Below are positions 46,501 to 57,600 of a DNA stretch of 64,000 nt, piece after piece. The position numbers and the translations under genes were made by a program. The stretch's first letter is position 1, and each line of letters opens with the position of its first letter. The stretch is from contig NC_051142.1 of assembly GCF_014839805.1 (NCBI RefSeq), positions 1,984,001 through 2,048,000 on the forward strand, in the 5' to 3' direction. The notes beneath the pieces were generated by a model. That model had not been told where the DNA came from. It saw only the letters and a program-made list of their open reading frames with translations, and made no database searches. Source of the DNA: Manduca sexta. Taxonomy: Eukaryota > Arthropoda > Insecta > Lepidoptera > Sphingidae.

Positions 46501-46886
46501 TAAATGACAGTTATACAAAATATATTACTCTTATAAAATTCTTCAAACTACACTAAACAACGGTAGTGAGGCTGAATTAAAATTTAGAACTTACCACTGT
46601 ACGCCCAAGATTTTCCTTCCGATAAATCTTTAAAAAACAAACTCATATCTTTCCAACATGACACGTCCAACATTAAATGCACACCGTTTGTTATTTTTGG
46701 CCACACTGCTGCCAAAAACGATGGATCGTAAACTTGAAACAAATCGTAAAACATTTCGCGACTCGCACCGCGCTTTTTAACTTTTGAACGAGGTTCCATT
46801 TTTAAACCAACATTTTGCCGCGAAACATGTACACCTTCAGCCAGTATCAAAAACAAAAATAACGGATACACTTTTATAATTTGCAT
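34573..46886 (-). CDS. Second NRF-6-like membrane acyltransferase
   Basis: Thirteen exons: 46886-46595, 39805-39720, 39218-39116, 38867-38731, 38626-37873, 37601-37517, 37405-37277, 37121-36956, 36602-36420, 36180-36051, 35619-35460, 35279-35137 and 34692-34573. They start at an inner Met with a signal peptide (MQIIKVYPLFLFLILAEG). About 828 residues. The NRF domain includes CWKDMS, AVDASGHY, GNRFWLG and GMCIPRSC. The acyltransferase domain begins LTHGLKIVATFCVMFVHVC, so the R of R-X10-H is Lys here. A Lys/Asn/Ser-rich linker of ~140 residues sits between the first TM and this motif, within one 754-nt exon that replaces four exons of the paralogue. Exon 9 (183 nt) breaks frame: splice phases and the TM helix require one base fewer, with the shift near 36500-36545 in a GC-rich run. 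The exon 11 donor (GTTGGT) is weak. The first intron carries the DIRS element. Confidence 0.85.
35741..35880. repeat. 20-bp minisatellite with 40-bp higher order
   Basis: Seven units of exactly 20 bp, ACANTTTGCCTANAGAANAT in consensus. Units ending GAAGAT and GAATAT alternate, so the higher-order period is 40. Lies in an intron of the second NRF-6-like gene. Confidence 0.92.
40280..40470 (+). repeat. Lepidopteran non-LTR retrotransposon 3' fragment
   Basis: Contains the run GGCCAGCGTGGTGGACTAAG, then AGGCCCATGCCCAGAAATGG and ATATAAGGCTGATATTAT. This 3' end is found in great numbers in moth and butterfly genomes. It lies in the first intron of the second NRF-6-like gene. Confidence 0.75.
40471..41640. 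other. Intronic sequence, no gene seen
   Basis: Part of the first intron of the second NRF-6-like gene, upstream of the DIRS insertion. Only small palindromes (e.g. around 40564-40580) are visible. Confidence 0.5.
41657..41817 (+). repeat. DIRS left inverted terminal repeat
   Basis: 161 bp from ATAAAACACACAGCGTTG to TTTGAATCATA, the reverse complement of 46145-46305 with equal length and virtually no differences that I can see. High identity suggests a recent insertion or repeat homogenisation. Confidence 0.95.
41953..43132 (+). pseudogene. DIRS gag-like ORF, interrupted
   Basis: The first frame (41953-42735) gives a 260-residue protein with an acidic Ser-rich stretch (residues about 30-45), then a basic patch and a helical region, in line with DIRS gag-like ORF1. 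Its TAA overlaps an ATG (TAATG). Gag-like sequence continues in that next frame with IPPSSEYLFG and LLPVIQSLGG, then in another frame as a Lys/Asn-rich basic tail ending at 43132. Whether the TAATG overlap is native or a mutation is unclear; the later frame change is probably an indel. Confidence 0.6.
43184..45026 (+). pseudogene. DIRS reverse transcriptase-RNase H-methylase region, frameshifted
   Basis: The RT domain reads openly from 43184 to about 44330 with the family motifs GVRPIFDLRNLN, KIDLQQAYFHLPI, LPFGLSSAP and YLDDYLLA (catalytic YxDD form). The RNase H part shows LTTDASDAGWGAQ. The frame then moves at a TTTT run near 44330-44337, with RNase H resuming at HILVQSDNRTLVAYIKNQGG. It moves again in GGGGAGG near 44520, where YLRG and LNGIADRLSRG flank the shift. 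The end resembles the Dam-like methylase of DIRS elements (DIDLFAS, WVFPPPNLI). Two single-base shifts make it non-functional as assembled. Confidence 0.85.
44990..45710 (+). pseudogene. DIRS tyrosine recombinase, truncated internally
   Basis: The N-terminal core-binding part is in one frame (SSTLETYKAPIKRWQSWC), then box I with LLASGRRIHDLTLL. At a CCCCCC run near 45525 the frame changes and the sequence jumps to SIRSAVASKSW and the nucleophile region FTNHYCRR. Only about 40 residues separate the box I Arg from the later Arg, where DIRS recombinases usually have about 100 or more. A core deletion as well as a frameshift is therefore inferred. The recombinase joins DNA circles into the genome; this copy should be inactive. 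Confidence 0.75.
45711..46012 (+). repeat. DIRS 3' non-coding part with duplicated T-rich block and A29 run
   Basis: About 45717-45838 contains two copies of a T-rich block (GTTTTGTTTGATTATTTTAC). An uninterrupted A run follows at about 45906-45931. Both lie between the recombinase stop and the internal complementary region. Confidence 0.8.
46013..46112 (+). repeat. DIRS internal complementary region
   Basis: 46013-46055 is the reverse complement of the left edge (41641-41683). 46050-46112 is the reverse complement of the right edge (46288-46350). The two overlap by 6 bp (AATAGC, i.e. GCTATT), so it mirrors the junction of a circularised element, the diagnostic DIRS1 feature that templates complete ends during replication. 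Confidence 0.95.
46145..46305 (-). repeat. DIRS right inverted terminal repeat
   Basis: 161 bp, the reverse complement of 41657-41817. The right edge continues 45 bp beyond it with element-specific sequence mirrored in the internal complementary region. Confidence 0.95.
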
Positions 46887-48407
46887 ATTTCGTTTAAATT
46901 CACAGAAAAAAAAATTGCGTGCGATCACTAAGCAACTATACTTAACAATGGTAACGCCGATAGATCAATCGAACGTTGTTATAAAACGAGTGTACGCAGG
47001 TGGGCATTACAAGTTCTATATGAAAAATGAAACCAAACAGGCATGTAATAAATTTCGAGCAATTAAAATATTTACTTTCGCCGATTATCTTTGGGTCATA
47101 CATAGTATTAATTACGGAAATTGTGATTATAACGGAATGAGAATTGCCGACAATCACATAAAAAACCCGTTAGCATGACTGCTTTGGTCCCATGATTTAA
47201 TTAAAAATTATGGGATTGGCTATGATGCTGTTTCCGAGCTCAATTAATTTATTGATTTGGCCAATTTGTTTAACTAATGAAGGAAACTCAATAAAATAAT
47301 TATTAGCCACATATTTCATAATTACGGTATATGCCAGCCGCCTGTTCGATCGACCAACGGGTCGATGGATAAAAAATATACCCCGATAAGCGCGATTTTA
47401 GTTCACAGCATACAAGAATACATACAGCCACAAAAAATATAATAAATTCCCAGAAATAACTAAAGCCGGAAGATAAAGCACAAAGTAAAATCTACAGCGA
47501 TAAAAATGTCATGTTTATCCGATATCAATCACGCCTGTAGGAACATAATGAAATTTTAGTTTTTAAAACAATTAAGAAAAATATTACCAGAGATGGGTAT
47601 ATTATAGATTATAAAGCAAATTACTAAATTTACTGAAAACCTAAGATACGTCTATAGCGTATAAGATGTAGCGTCCAATAGCGCTGTCCGGGCACAAAAA
47701 CAATTGTATAAAGTACAAACGAAACAACTGAACAGATTATTTGAGTCCTGCAATAGCCTATTCTGTTCATTGACGCAGTAAATGAGTATTGCCTGCAGTA
47801 TTTGATTTACGCAACCGAAATATATCGACTGCAATAATTAAAAGTGCAAGATGACTGCATAACTGAATTACAAAATAATATTATGTTTGCTGAAAACTAT
47901 TGGTCACGATATAACGTCATAAAAATTGTAAACAAATTTCACAACAAATGTCACTCGTGGACTATTCAGATGCTGGTGTACAAGCAATGACGTAACTAAA
48001 CTCAAAAACTACCCAACGGATTTAGATGAAATTTGGTTTGGAAGTAGTTTGAGACCAAGGGAAGAACATAGGCTACCTAGAAAATATATAGCATCACTTT
48101 TATATCGGAAAACTTAAGCCCTGAAAAACTTTATCACGCAAGATGCCAATGAAAATACATGCTCTAGACTTAATAAATGTTTCACTTTTTGTAATAACTA
48201 CACCACTTGGAAAATTATAATATTATGTGGAAAAGCAACATCGCAAAATCCATAAAATAAAGTTCATATACAAAATAGTCATACATATACTATAAAGGTT
48301 TCTTGTAAAATAAAAGCCGTCATATTAGTAATTACATTTAATATCTGTCAAAAGACATTAGCTTACAATTATTTATCTCATGTACTTAGTAAATACAATT
48401 AGCTAGA
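46887..48407. other. Spacer between the second NRF-6-like gene and the RRM gene
   Basis: It should hold the promoter of the second NRF-6-like gene (start codon at 46886). An open frame at 46915-47178 is not conserved-looking. A decayed Helitron 3' half lies at about 47998-48150. Otherwise no feature is seen. Confidence 0.5.
47998..48150 (+). mobile_element. Decayed Lep1-like Helitron 3' fragment
   Basis: AACTCAAAAACTACCCAACG and the following GATGAAATTTGG, AGTTTGAGACC, GAAGAACATAGGCT and GAAAAACTTTAT blocks match the 3' part of the Helitrons at 23406 and 61016. The 3' hairpin and CTAG end are lost. Confidence 0.7.
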
Positions 48408-48413
48408 TTTAAT
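48408..48413 (-). promoter_or_regulatory. Variant polyadenylation signal (ATTAAA) of the RRM gene
   Basis: ATTAAA on the minus strand, about 195 bp after the stop codon and just beyond the GC-rich hairpin. Confidence 0.35.
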
Positions 48414-48425
48414 CAGATAGTGGGA

Positions 48426-48502
48426 GCCGTTCCGAAGACGCGGGCTGCGCGGGCGCCGGTGCGGACGCCGGTGCGGACGGCGGCGCGCGACTTCGGAACG
48501 GC
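48426..48502 (-). promoter_or_regulatory. GC-rich hairpin in the presumed 3' UTR
   Basis: A perfect 12-bp stem (GCCGTTCCGAAG 48426-48437 and CTTCGGAACGGC 48491-48502) encloses a 53-nt GC-rich loop with two tandem copies of GCCGGTGCGGAC (48454-48477). It lies between the stop codon and the ATTAAA signal, in an otherwise AT-rich region. Confidence 0.75.
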
Positions 48503-48606
48503 GCCCATCATGTCACTGTAGTCTCTGTAGGACGCGACGAGCAGCACACTCACACACACGGACACGGGACGAGCACGATATTGCTTATATGTCTTTACAG
48601 TTAAAT

Positions 48607-51600
48607 TTACATTTGTCGGAGCCGTTTGTTCGGCCGCTGTCCGTCATTCATGAAGCCACCCTGCACACAAAAAACATATTTATTATATATATATACCAAG
48701 TATATTGATGCTAAGTTGATGATTGTGACCCAATATATGCAATTTGATACAATTTATATAAAAACAAAGAATAGTCAACACCTTCGGCCATAGGTACACG
48801 GTTAAAAAGTGATACATAAGAAGGGTTAAACACAAATGAAAACTATCGTATTCACAAAGCACCTACAAGGCTTCGTCGTATCATTCCGTGAACATTTTTA
48901 TATCGTTGAATCAAAATCCTAAACATGCAATGTTTACACTATTGAAAATATCTGTTTAATATCTAGAACACGTTTGCGTACTTCTTAGTGCCGGAAACGA
49001 TAATTTAAATCTGATTATAGACGCATCATTTCTGCGATATCTCATCAACCGCCGCGCAGGCGCACTTTTACGGCCGACATAAACATTGAATAGCTATTAG
49101 TGATAATTATATCGAAATAAGACGACGAAGTGTCCGTATTCATCAGTACTGTACCTGCAATATGTATTCTTCTACTACAGGTAGTTCTGAAAAGAATGCA
49201 CAGAAAATCAATAACGGCAAAGAGAACTGCGCGTGTTACAAGTTCATGTGACATATTTTACACTGCATTTCTTTGCGCATCTTTCTATGCACTCGTTTCT
49301 TTATCGAAAAAAATGTGATGAGCATGCAAAAACAAAAAAAAGCAATTTTGAAAAAAAATTTGCAAAAAAATACAGTTTAATTCGGACAAACATAAAATGT
49401 AACATGTAAATGAGAACATAAAAACAAAAATAATGCGAACAAATGTGGGCATGATTTAAGTAGCTGTGTGAATAATACTATCCCTATTTAATGATATAAA
49501 TGTATTTCATAAAAGATATAGGTCTGAACATTATGATAAATAAGGAACATATGGTTACAACTATAAGGCATTATAATAAGGTAGAAAATTAAACAGCTCT
49601 TGTGATAAGACTTATGATAATGTGTTCAGAAAAAAATCATAAATATTCTAGCCATGAATACGGAATAAGAATAGTACCAAGTCTTCGACTTCAAAAAATT
49701 ATAAAATATAGTCGTGTTTGTAATGGAGAACTAACTAAAAGAAGTCAACAAAATCGATTGTCACTATCAAAAATACTGACCATAGTGTGGTATAAAAATA
49801 TTTTTAGCTTTGAAACTACTTTTCTACTGATGCAAATACCAGCCTAAAAACCAAGCTAAGTCTATAACGTAATTTGGTACAAATATTAAATTTATTTTTT
49901 CTCACAAAGTGACACTTAAATGCGACGAAACTCCTTTAGTATGAGTAAGGGTGTAAAGTTAGAACTGAGAGATATAAAGTGTTGTATAGTTACCGGGCGG
50001 CCCATGAACCCCTGCGGAGGCAGGTAGGAGTTGACGGGCGCGAAGCCGCCGCGCGGGAACGCGCCGCCGCCGCCGCGACCGCCGAACCCGCCGCGGCCGC
50101 GCGCGCCTGCGCACAACAAAACACCAACACTTCAAATACATGTCTTCACAGGGATCCATTAAGCATTATAGTCAAAGATGAGTTGCCGAACTTTAAGGAA
50201 AAATCCATGTTCACCGATGTAGCTTACCACGCACTTTATTCGCCGAAGAATTTAAAAGTGAAGTGCTGAAATATTTTACTACCTTGACACGCCGAACTTA
50301 TTTCCATCTCATGATTTCATACAGAGTAGCCGCTACACACCTCCCTCAATAACAGGTCCATCTAAAGTGCCATATTATAACAAATTACCTCTGAAGTTAC
50401 CTCTGGCGTTGAACGACGCGCCGCGCGGGCGGAACGAGTTGTTCGAGCGGTTCGCGTTCGGGCTCGTGTTTGTATTTGTATTTGCATTTGAGTTGTTGCG
50501 GTTCTGCTGTTGTGGATGCTGGCGCTTGTTCTATATAAAATAAAATTAATTACATCACAAATATCATTAGGAACTGATCTAAGAATGGATATTGGTTAGC
50601 ATTTGAAGACCAATAACATCCTAAAAAAGTTTATCTCCTAAATTCATATCTAAATTATTAATAAATAATGCTCCAAATTAAATAAATCTGAGAAATATGC
50701 CTTGGCTTTCTAGCTTGTTTTTAACACAATATGTTTCTTTTTGATTCTATAAAATTTACATTTTATTCAGTAGAAATACAACATTTATTTGAACTAATTT
50801 ATGTGATAAAAGATCAATTAATCTTCTTTGCTTAAACTTTCGTCATCAATCAAAAACCCATCTTTCGCTAAACACATGTGAATAATAATATATACCATGA
50901 AATAAAATTTCCTAACGAATTTTTGAAAATGATTTGTTTAATTTTGTTTCCAACGTACGACATGGCGGACTGACCATGTTCACTGTCGCCTCCGTACCCA
51001 TGAAGCCGGCTTTCGAAAGGTCAGGAAAAAATAAAAAAAGTAGTTTATTTGCATAAATATAAAAAATGAACACGTACCTTGTTGGTGTTAGCGGCGTGGG
51101 CCTTCTGTTCGTCCTCGTCGCGGTACTTGTTGACGGTGACGAGGAACCCGTTGATGCGCAGCTCGCGGTCCAGCTTCAGCGCTTTCTCCACGGACTCCTT
51201 CTCGTGGAATGTCACCCGTACTGCACCATTATAAGAGTATTACTACATTACCAGTTATGAACTAGATCAATTTAAAAAATTGAGAGAAAATAATTGGTGG
51301 GTTCACATAATGGAAAGGCTGATGCCTAAGTTACTGCTGACATTAGTGTTATACATAATATTTTCCATAATATGGAATCATCCTGTCATGGTATTTTAAT
51401 GTGGCGTCAGAGAATGTTGAGTATTTTCGATTTGTTTTAACTGTCCTTGGATATTGGACATGTTAATACAATTACTTCAATATTTTTTTATATACACAGA
51501 CTATGTACCTTTCTACCCATAAACTATAAGAGCATAATAAACCAAATAGCCTTGCATCAAGATTCAATATTCGCACATATACGTTAGTTTCCAGTATCTA

Positions 51601-54600
51601 GCACGTAGCAATAAAGGTAAACTGTCGATGTGACCTAGATAGAAGCCCGACTACACCTGTCCCTTGTAACAGTACGCGGGGGAGCTTTGAGCGGTTAATC
51701 GTGCGGTCTCGAGTAATCGAACCGTGAGACGAGACGCATGCGAAAGGGAATGCGCGCTTCCTTGTTTATAACGTGACAATTATATTAAGATGCTACACTT
51801 TACTCGACACTCATATTTTCCCGGTATAACAATAGCCAATTAACATAACACCAAGCCAGTGTTAGGAGGCGTATAGGTTGCAAAACTGAGATACTAGTCC
51901 TAATTTCGATTTTGTCACCACATGACGTGATAAACAATTCGACCTTTTACCACACAATATTATGGGCTACAATCTACATCATACGTCAATGTATAGTTGG
52001 TGCGCAAATAACACCATACACGATGACTTATAGCAAAGCCACAAACATTCTGGACCTCGAGCTTATTATCTCTCATTAGTAGCGACGTTGAAGAAATCAC
52101 GCCAGCCTTACGTTTTATGGCATTTTTATGACTACTCATTGATTAACACTTAAATCGCTTTATGTTACGCATTTTTATTACTTAGCTATTGAACCCACAT
52201 ATTTCAAAATATGTGAGAAATATTGTTTGGTTACATAAAATCCCTCTGAGTATAGCGGGTCTGCAGTTTGTATGCAGAGGGTATTCAATAACTAAACTGA
52301 TTACGAACATCCTTTTATACACATTCACCAAGGTACTTAAAATAATATTTTATTCATACTAAAACTGTAGAAAGTACGGGAGTCAAGAAACAAAATATCT
52401 GCAAAACATGTAATTAACAACTTATTTGCAAACGGAATACAGTCACACAACCTTAAACATCGGTACTGTGCTATAACAATACTCACGTATCTTGTACTTG
52501 GTCTTGCTGAACTCGTGTATGTGCGACACCTCGCCGCACTGTGCGAACAGCAGCTTCACGTACTCGGTGCTGGCCTCGTACGGCACGCCCACCAGCACCG
52601 CCGTCTCCGCGCGCGACTCCACCGACACCGAGATCGCGCTGCCGTCCACCACCGTGCCCTCCTCCGACAGGGCCTGCGCACACCACACGCTTGTATTCAC
52701 CACTCGAAACAATGTCACAACCCTACTGGACTCTGAAGTTTATAATTTACACCACAACTGATGAGCCTAATTTGATATTAGCATAATGTATCGTAATTGC
52801 CATAAAATAAGACTGTAGATATTACTGGACTTAGATTTCAGAAACAGATCAGCCGAAAAACTGGTTCAGCATATTTGGTCTTTTTATTCAAAATCAAATT
52901 CCGAATTGCGACCTTATTGGATTAAAATAGAATTAAAGACAACATTTCGATATCGATGTAGACTCCCGTGATTTTTCATAGACATTTAACTTATTAAAAT
53001 TTGGAAAAAGTCAACATTTTACTATTTCCGATAATATGCGTGCAGTTTTTCGCCATCTCTGCGTTGATTTTAATGCCCAACATAAATAAACTGGGGTAGT
53101 ACTCTTTCTGACGAAAATCAAGTCATAAAGCGCAATACTCGTCCATCTAAGGACTCAGAGGATAAGTTTAATATACTATTAAAATACCTTTATTATTGGC
53201 CACATAATAATCTAAGAAATGTTGTTAAAAATATATTGTAAGAAAAATAGTCTTTATAAACTCAAGATAAAGATAGATAATCATTTCTCATACTGGCCTT
53301 TTGTGAAATGACCAAACAATTATGCATTGGCCATTATCACCTCGAAAAAGTCCGCTCAGCAGCATGGTTTGGTAAAAAAAATCACACAAAAATACATTTT
53401 TGTACATAACAAATATTTAGTTATAGATAATTTTAAATATATATTTATAAGTAATACGTGACAATTTATACATTAAACTAAATTAAACCTAGTATGTGAA
53501 TACGCTCACACCAGATGTGGAAAGCACATGCTATTATGCCTAAGATTCGTTGAGCTTAATGTTTCATTCAATGATGGTAGATGAAGAAACCATTACCACA
53601 TCGATTCCAGCCCTACGCCACAAGGTTCAGCAATATAGGCATAGGTAAGCCACTGCCAACCATAACAATCTTTTTTTAAGCCCTATGTGAAGAAGTACAT
53701 GTCATAACGTCGAGTTTATTTCAAAGTATGTAACCTTGTTTGTTTCAAAAGTATTGTTTTTAGTCTCAATAAGCCCCCAGTTACATCAACAGGTGCGACG
53801 GTTACATAACACGCGGCGTGCCCGGCGCGTGTCTGAAGCCGCCTTCTAAGTTACGGCTACATCTTGCCCAACTGGCACGTGACATCGGACACAACACATT
53901 TCACACCCCGACAAATTCTGAAGACATACAGTTTATCATGGTAAGACGCTGTTTCTACGCACCCTAATGTATAGTAACAATGTAAAGACGAATTCGGCTT
54001 TTGTCATCTAATATGAATTGTGTTTAATCTTGTATTTTGTAAATATATTTACTAATCATACTGTTGATATATTCTTCTACCAAAAGCAAAAAACCGAAGT
54101 TATATTATGTGTTAAAGAAAGAATAGAAAAAATCCATCTTAACCGAATGTTGGCCATGGCGACCAATCTCAACGGAGATCAGCCAAGTACTTAGGAGACA
54201 TTATAATGCTCAAGTGTACGAAAGAACTATTTATCTGGTAATTAAATGATGCGACCGCAAATTATTGGAAACAACGCTCTAGTTTGTAGAAGTTTGTATA
54301 CAGAAAGTCTCTACGCCATATCTTTTTTACGACTGCCTAAAAGTATAGTAAAACTTTAAACGAAACTTGCCATGTCACTTGATTTTTTTAAACATTACAA
54401 AAACGAATTCAAAATTAAATATGTTATACTGAATTATTGTCGACATATCATTAAGGTGCTATTATTAAGATCGCGCGGGAAATCTTACAACCGGTTTTGA
54501 CTTCAACGCTTGTATAACCTTATTCACAGATTTTTTATACAAGCGAAGGAGGAGACGAACAGTTCGTTCGCCCGATGGTGAGCACCACGCCTTGCTTGTG

Positions 54601-57600
54601 TTAGCAACACCATCCAAAACTTTGTCTACTGTATTATTGCATTACTTTCGTCCCCGTGCGACATAAGTATACTAATAACCTGAACTCTTTATTAATTCGA
54701 CGTAAGTTAAACTCACACTCAATACTTTACAAAATAATTAATGCCAAATGGGACACCAGTGAATTGTTGAGCCATCCCTCGCTAAAAGTAGGTGGTAGTA
54801 ACAGAGTACAAAATCTGTTTTTTATACCATTTACCTCTAACAATGTTGCGTGTAATGATCCTATATTAAGCATGTGTAGAGCACATAATGATATCAGTAA
54901 AGACCTAGATATTTTCTCACTAAGTCTAAATAGTAATATAAAAAAATGTCTAACTAGAGTGATTGTATAGCAGTTATTTAATTTTTTGTTTCGAATTGTA
55001 ATGATATGCGTAGCTTTTATCGGAGTTTGAATTTAGCACTGTTAAGACTACTATATCCTTTAATTTTTTATGTATAATTATAATTTATACTCTGTAGCTA
55101 TGCCTAAATAAAATGAAATAAAGTCTCATCTTCGAAACCACCCAACTTATATATTTTGTAAATGTTTGGTTGGTTCCAGATAACATAGGATAACTGTAGA
55201 CCCGATAGGTGGCGCTGTTGTTGAGATATAAAAACATGAAAAACAGTACACAAAAAAGCGGTTTACGTAGTAAGCCGTCTGGCAGGGCAACGTATTCTGG
55301 GCCCACTGGTACCCAATAAATTACTAACTACAACGTCATTCAAACCGGAAACAGCGACGCTTGTACAGCTGCTTGGCTCCACAAATAGACTGCGCAGAAC
55401 TACTTACTCACACGGATCTTACAAACTTGCCGCCGAATATGATATAATTATGAAACTAACTATATATAATCGGATAAGAATAAAATTATAGATAAACAAA
55501 AACATATAATTCTGTCCATAGTATAGGAGTGTCTGCCCAGTAAAAAATCAGTGTGCACACTTAAGAATAATATAAATAAACAATACCTACTACAAGTCAT
55601 ATTATACTGACTACAAATCTAAATATATTTTCCACCTGTTTTATCAAATAAATTCAATTGTATTCGTATCCTAACAATATTGTAGCACTATAGTATTTTC
55701 CTTCTCTGAATATAATTTAGTAAACTATTGAAACATGACATTAAGCAATTTAATTATACCAGACGAGGGTGCGATAGTGACGAATCGGTTCAACCACTAA
55801 CGCTGTTTTGTTAATCTTATGGCGGGACCACACACGGCTTGAGAATATTTGTGTTTTTGGACAATCGAACATCAACTTTGTATTTTATTAAATTTGTTCT
55901 GCCCAAGAAGCGCATTAAAAATATGTTAGTGGTGTATCAGCATTTAATATAAAATAGACTATGCAGTGCGTGCAGTGCATAAACACCCTTAGAGAGAATC
56001 TTGTACGTAAATTGGGAATATCCGATATTGTCTCTAAATTATAATAGTAAAGCACCACAAACGAAGCGATTGTTAATTTGCCGCGAAAATGACTGAAAAT
56101 GAAAATTACTATTTTATTGAAAATCGTAATATTTCGCCGGGATATTCCATATGTATGTATGACCGTCAATGAAAAGAAACTTTCATCACACTTGTAGGAA
56201 GCTAGCGCTGTGATTTACATACCGACTACACAAATTCATTATAAATTTTAAATCTATTATACGAAAAAACAAAATTACAATTAGCATTTATTCTAAGTAT
56301 TTATAATAACTAGTTCTTAAAGATAGTAAATATAATGAAATAGTAAAATGTAAAAAAAAATTATGTCCATTGAGCTATAAATATTATATTACCTCATAAA
56401 CTTATATCGAGATATTTGATAGTAAAAAAACAGTTCAATGATCTCCATTGTATGTAGCGGATATTATTATGTCAGTACGCGGTACACCTGCATTACTGGG
56501 CATTCAAAAAATACTTAGGGTTGCCACTTGCCACGTCTCAGCCGGATTGTCGAGTTTCTCGCGGGTCAAAGGTAATGATATAACAGGATGTAGTTTGCAA
56601 GGCCGCGTCAATTGATATTTGATATTATTCGCTTTCACTTACTCGTGTAATATGCTGATTCGAACTATAACACATAAGTATTACATAATGCAAACCCAAA
56701 AACAGAGAAAAATATATATTATCCTCTATATTGTGTACGCAATTATGTTATTTGCAAGTGTATAATTAATAATGCATTTTTAATAACCAATTACCTTTTT
56801 TTAATGAACACATTTAAAATGAATAGTCATATACGTTAATATTTACTACACAAAAGATAATGCCCTTTCAGTCATTAGATTAAAATAACAATTTGATAAA
56901 CTGATTTTTAAATAAGTATATTCATTATAAATATCAGAGATTACCTTCACTGACGATATTTACAAGAACTGAACATATTGTGATGTTATTATGTAACTTA
57001 ATGTACTTCTAACCGGTTAAGAATCGAGACGCCGCGGATACGATTCCCGCACGTGGACAAATGTGATGCGCAAATATGTATTTGTTGCTAATCTTCATAT
57101 CTTAGAACCAAGTCTTTTCTAATTAATACTCACGAGTCACGAAATAACACTTGTGCCTTAATGTGGGGTTAGAAATGTGTGCGACACGCGACAGTTGGAA
57201 TTATTTATTAATAAGGGCTGAACACAGGTGACAACCCTACCTACACCATGTAAAGCAAGTGGGGCTAAAACCAGTTCCATAGAAAACTACAAAGAGTTGT
57301 ACAACATAAATAGATTGATGAATTCTGAAGTTGCATGTGAATACCATTTACAACTTATGTTTAAATCGACAATTGCTATGAGGACATATCACATTTCCGT
57401 TTGCTAAAATATCCTGATTGAATAAGGGATAAATAACAATTCTTATAAAATGTAGACTAGTTTTTTTGCTTGCAGCACTGCCTACAATGTCTTTCCTTGA
57501 AGTCTTACTTTTCTAGTATAAAAGTACAATCTAAATTCTACACCATTTATTGATTTTCGTATTTAGTAGTTTCTAACATACAAATAAAAATTTATAGAAT

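Noticed and set aside
46915..47178. 87-codon frame upstream of the second NRF-6-like gene
   Set aside because: No domain, and it lies in the expected promoter region.
57005..57110. tRNA gene
   Set aside because: Only a box B-like motif; no acceptor stem or anticodon arm can be formed.
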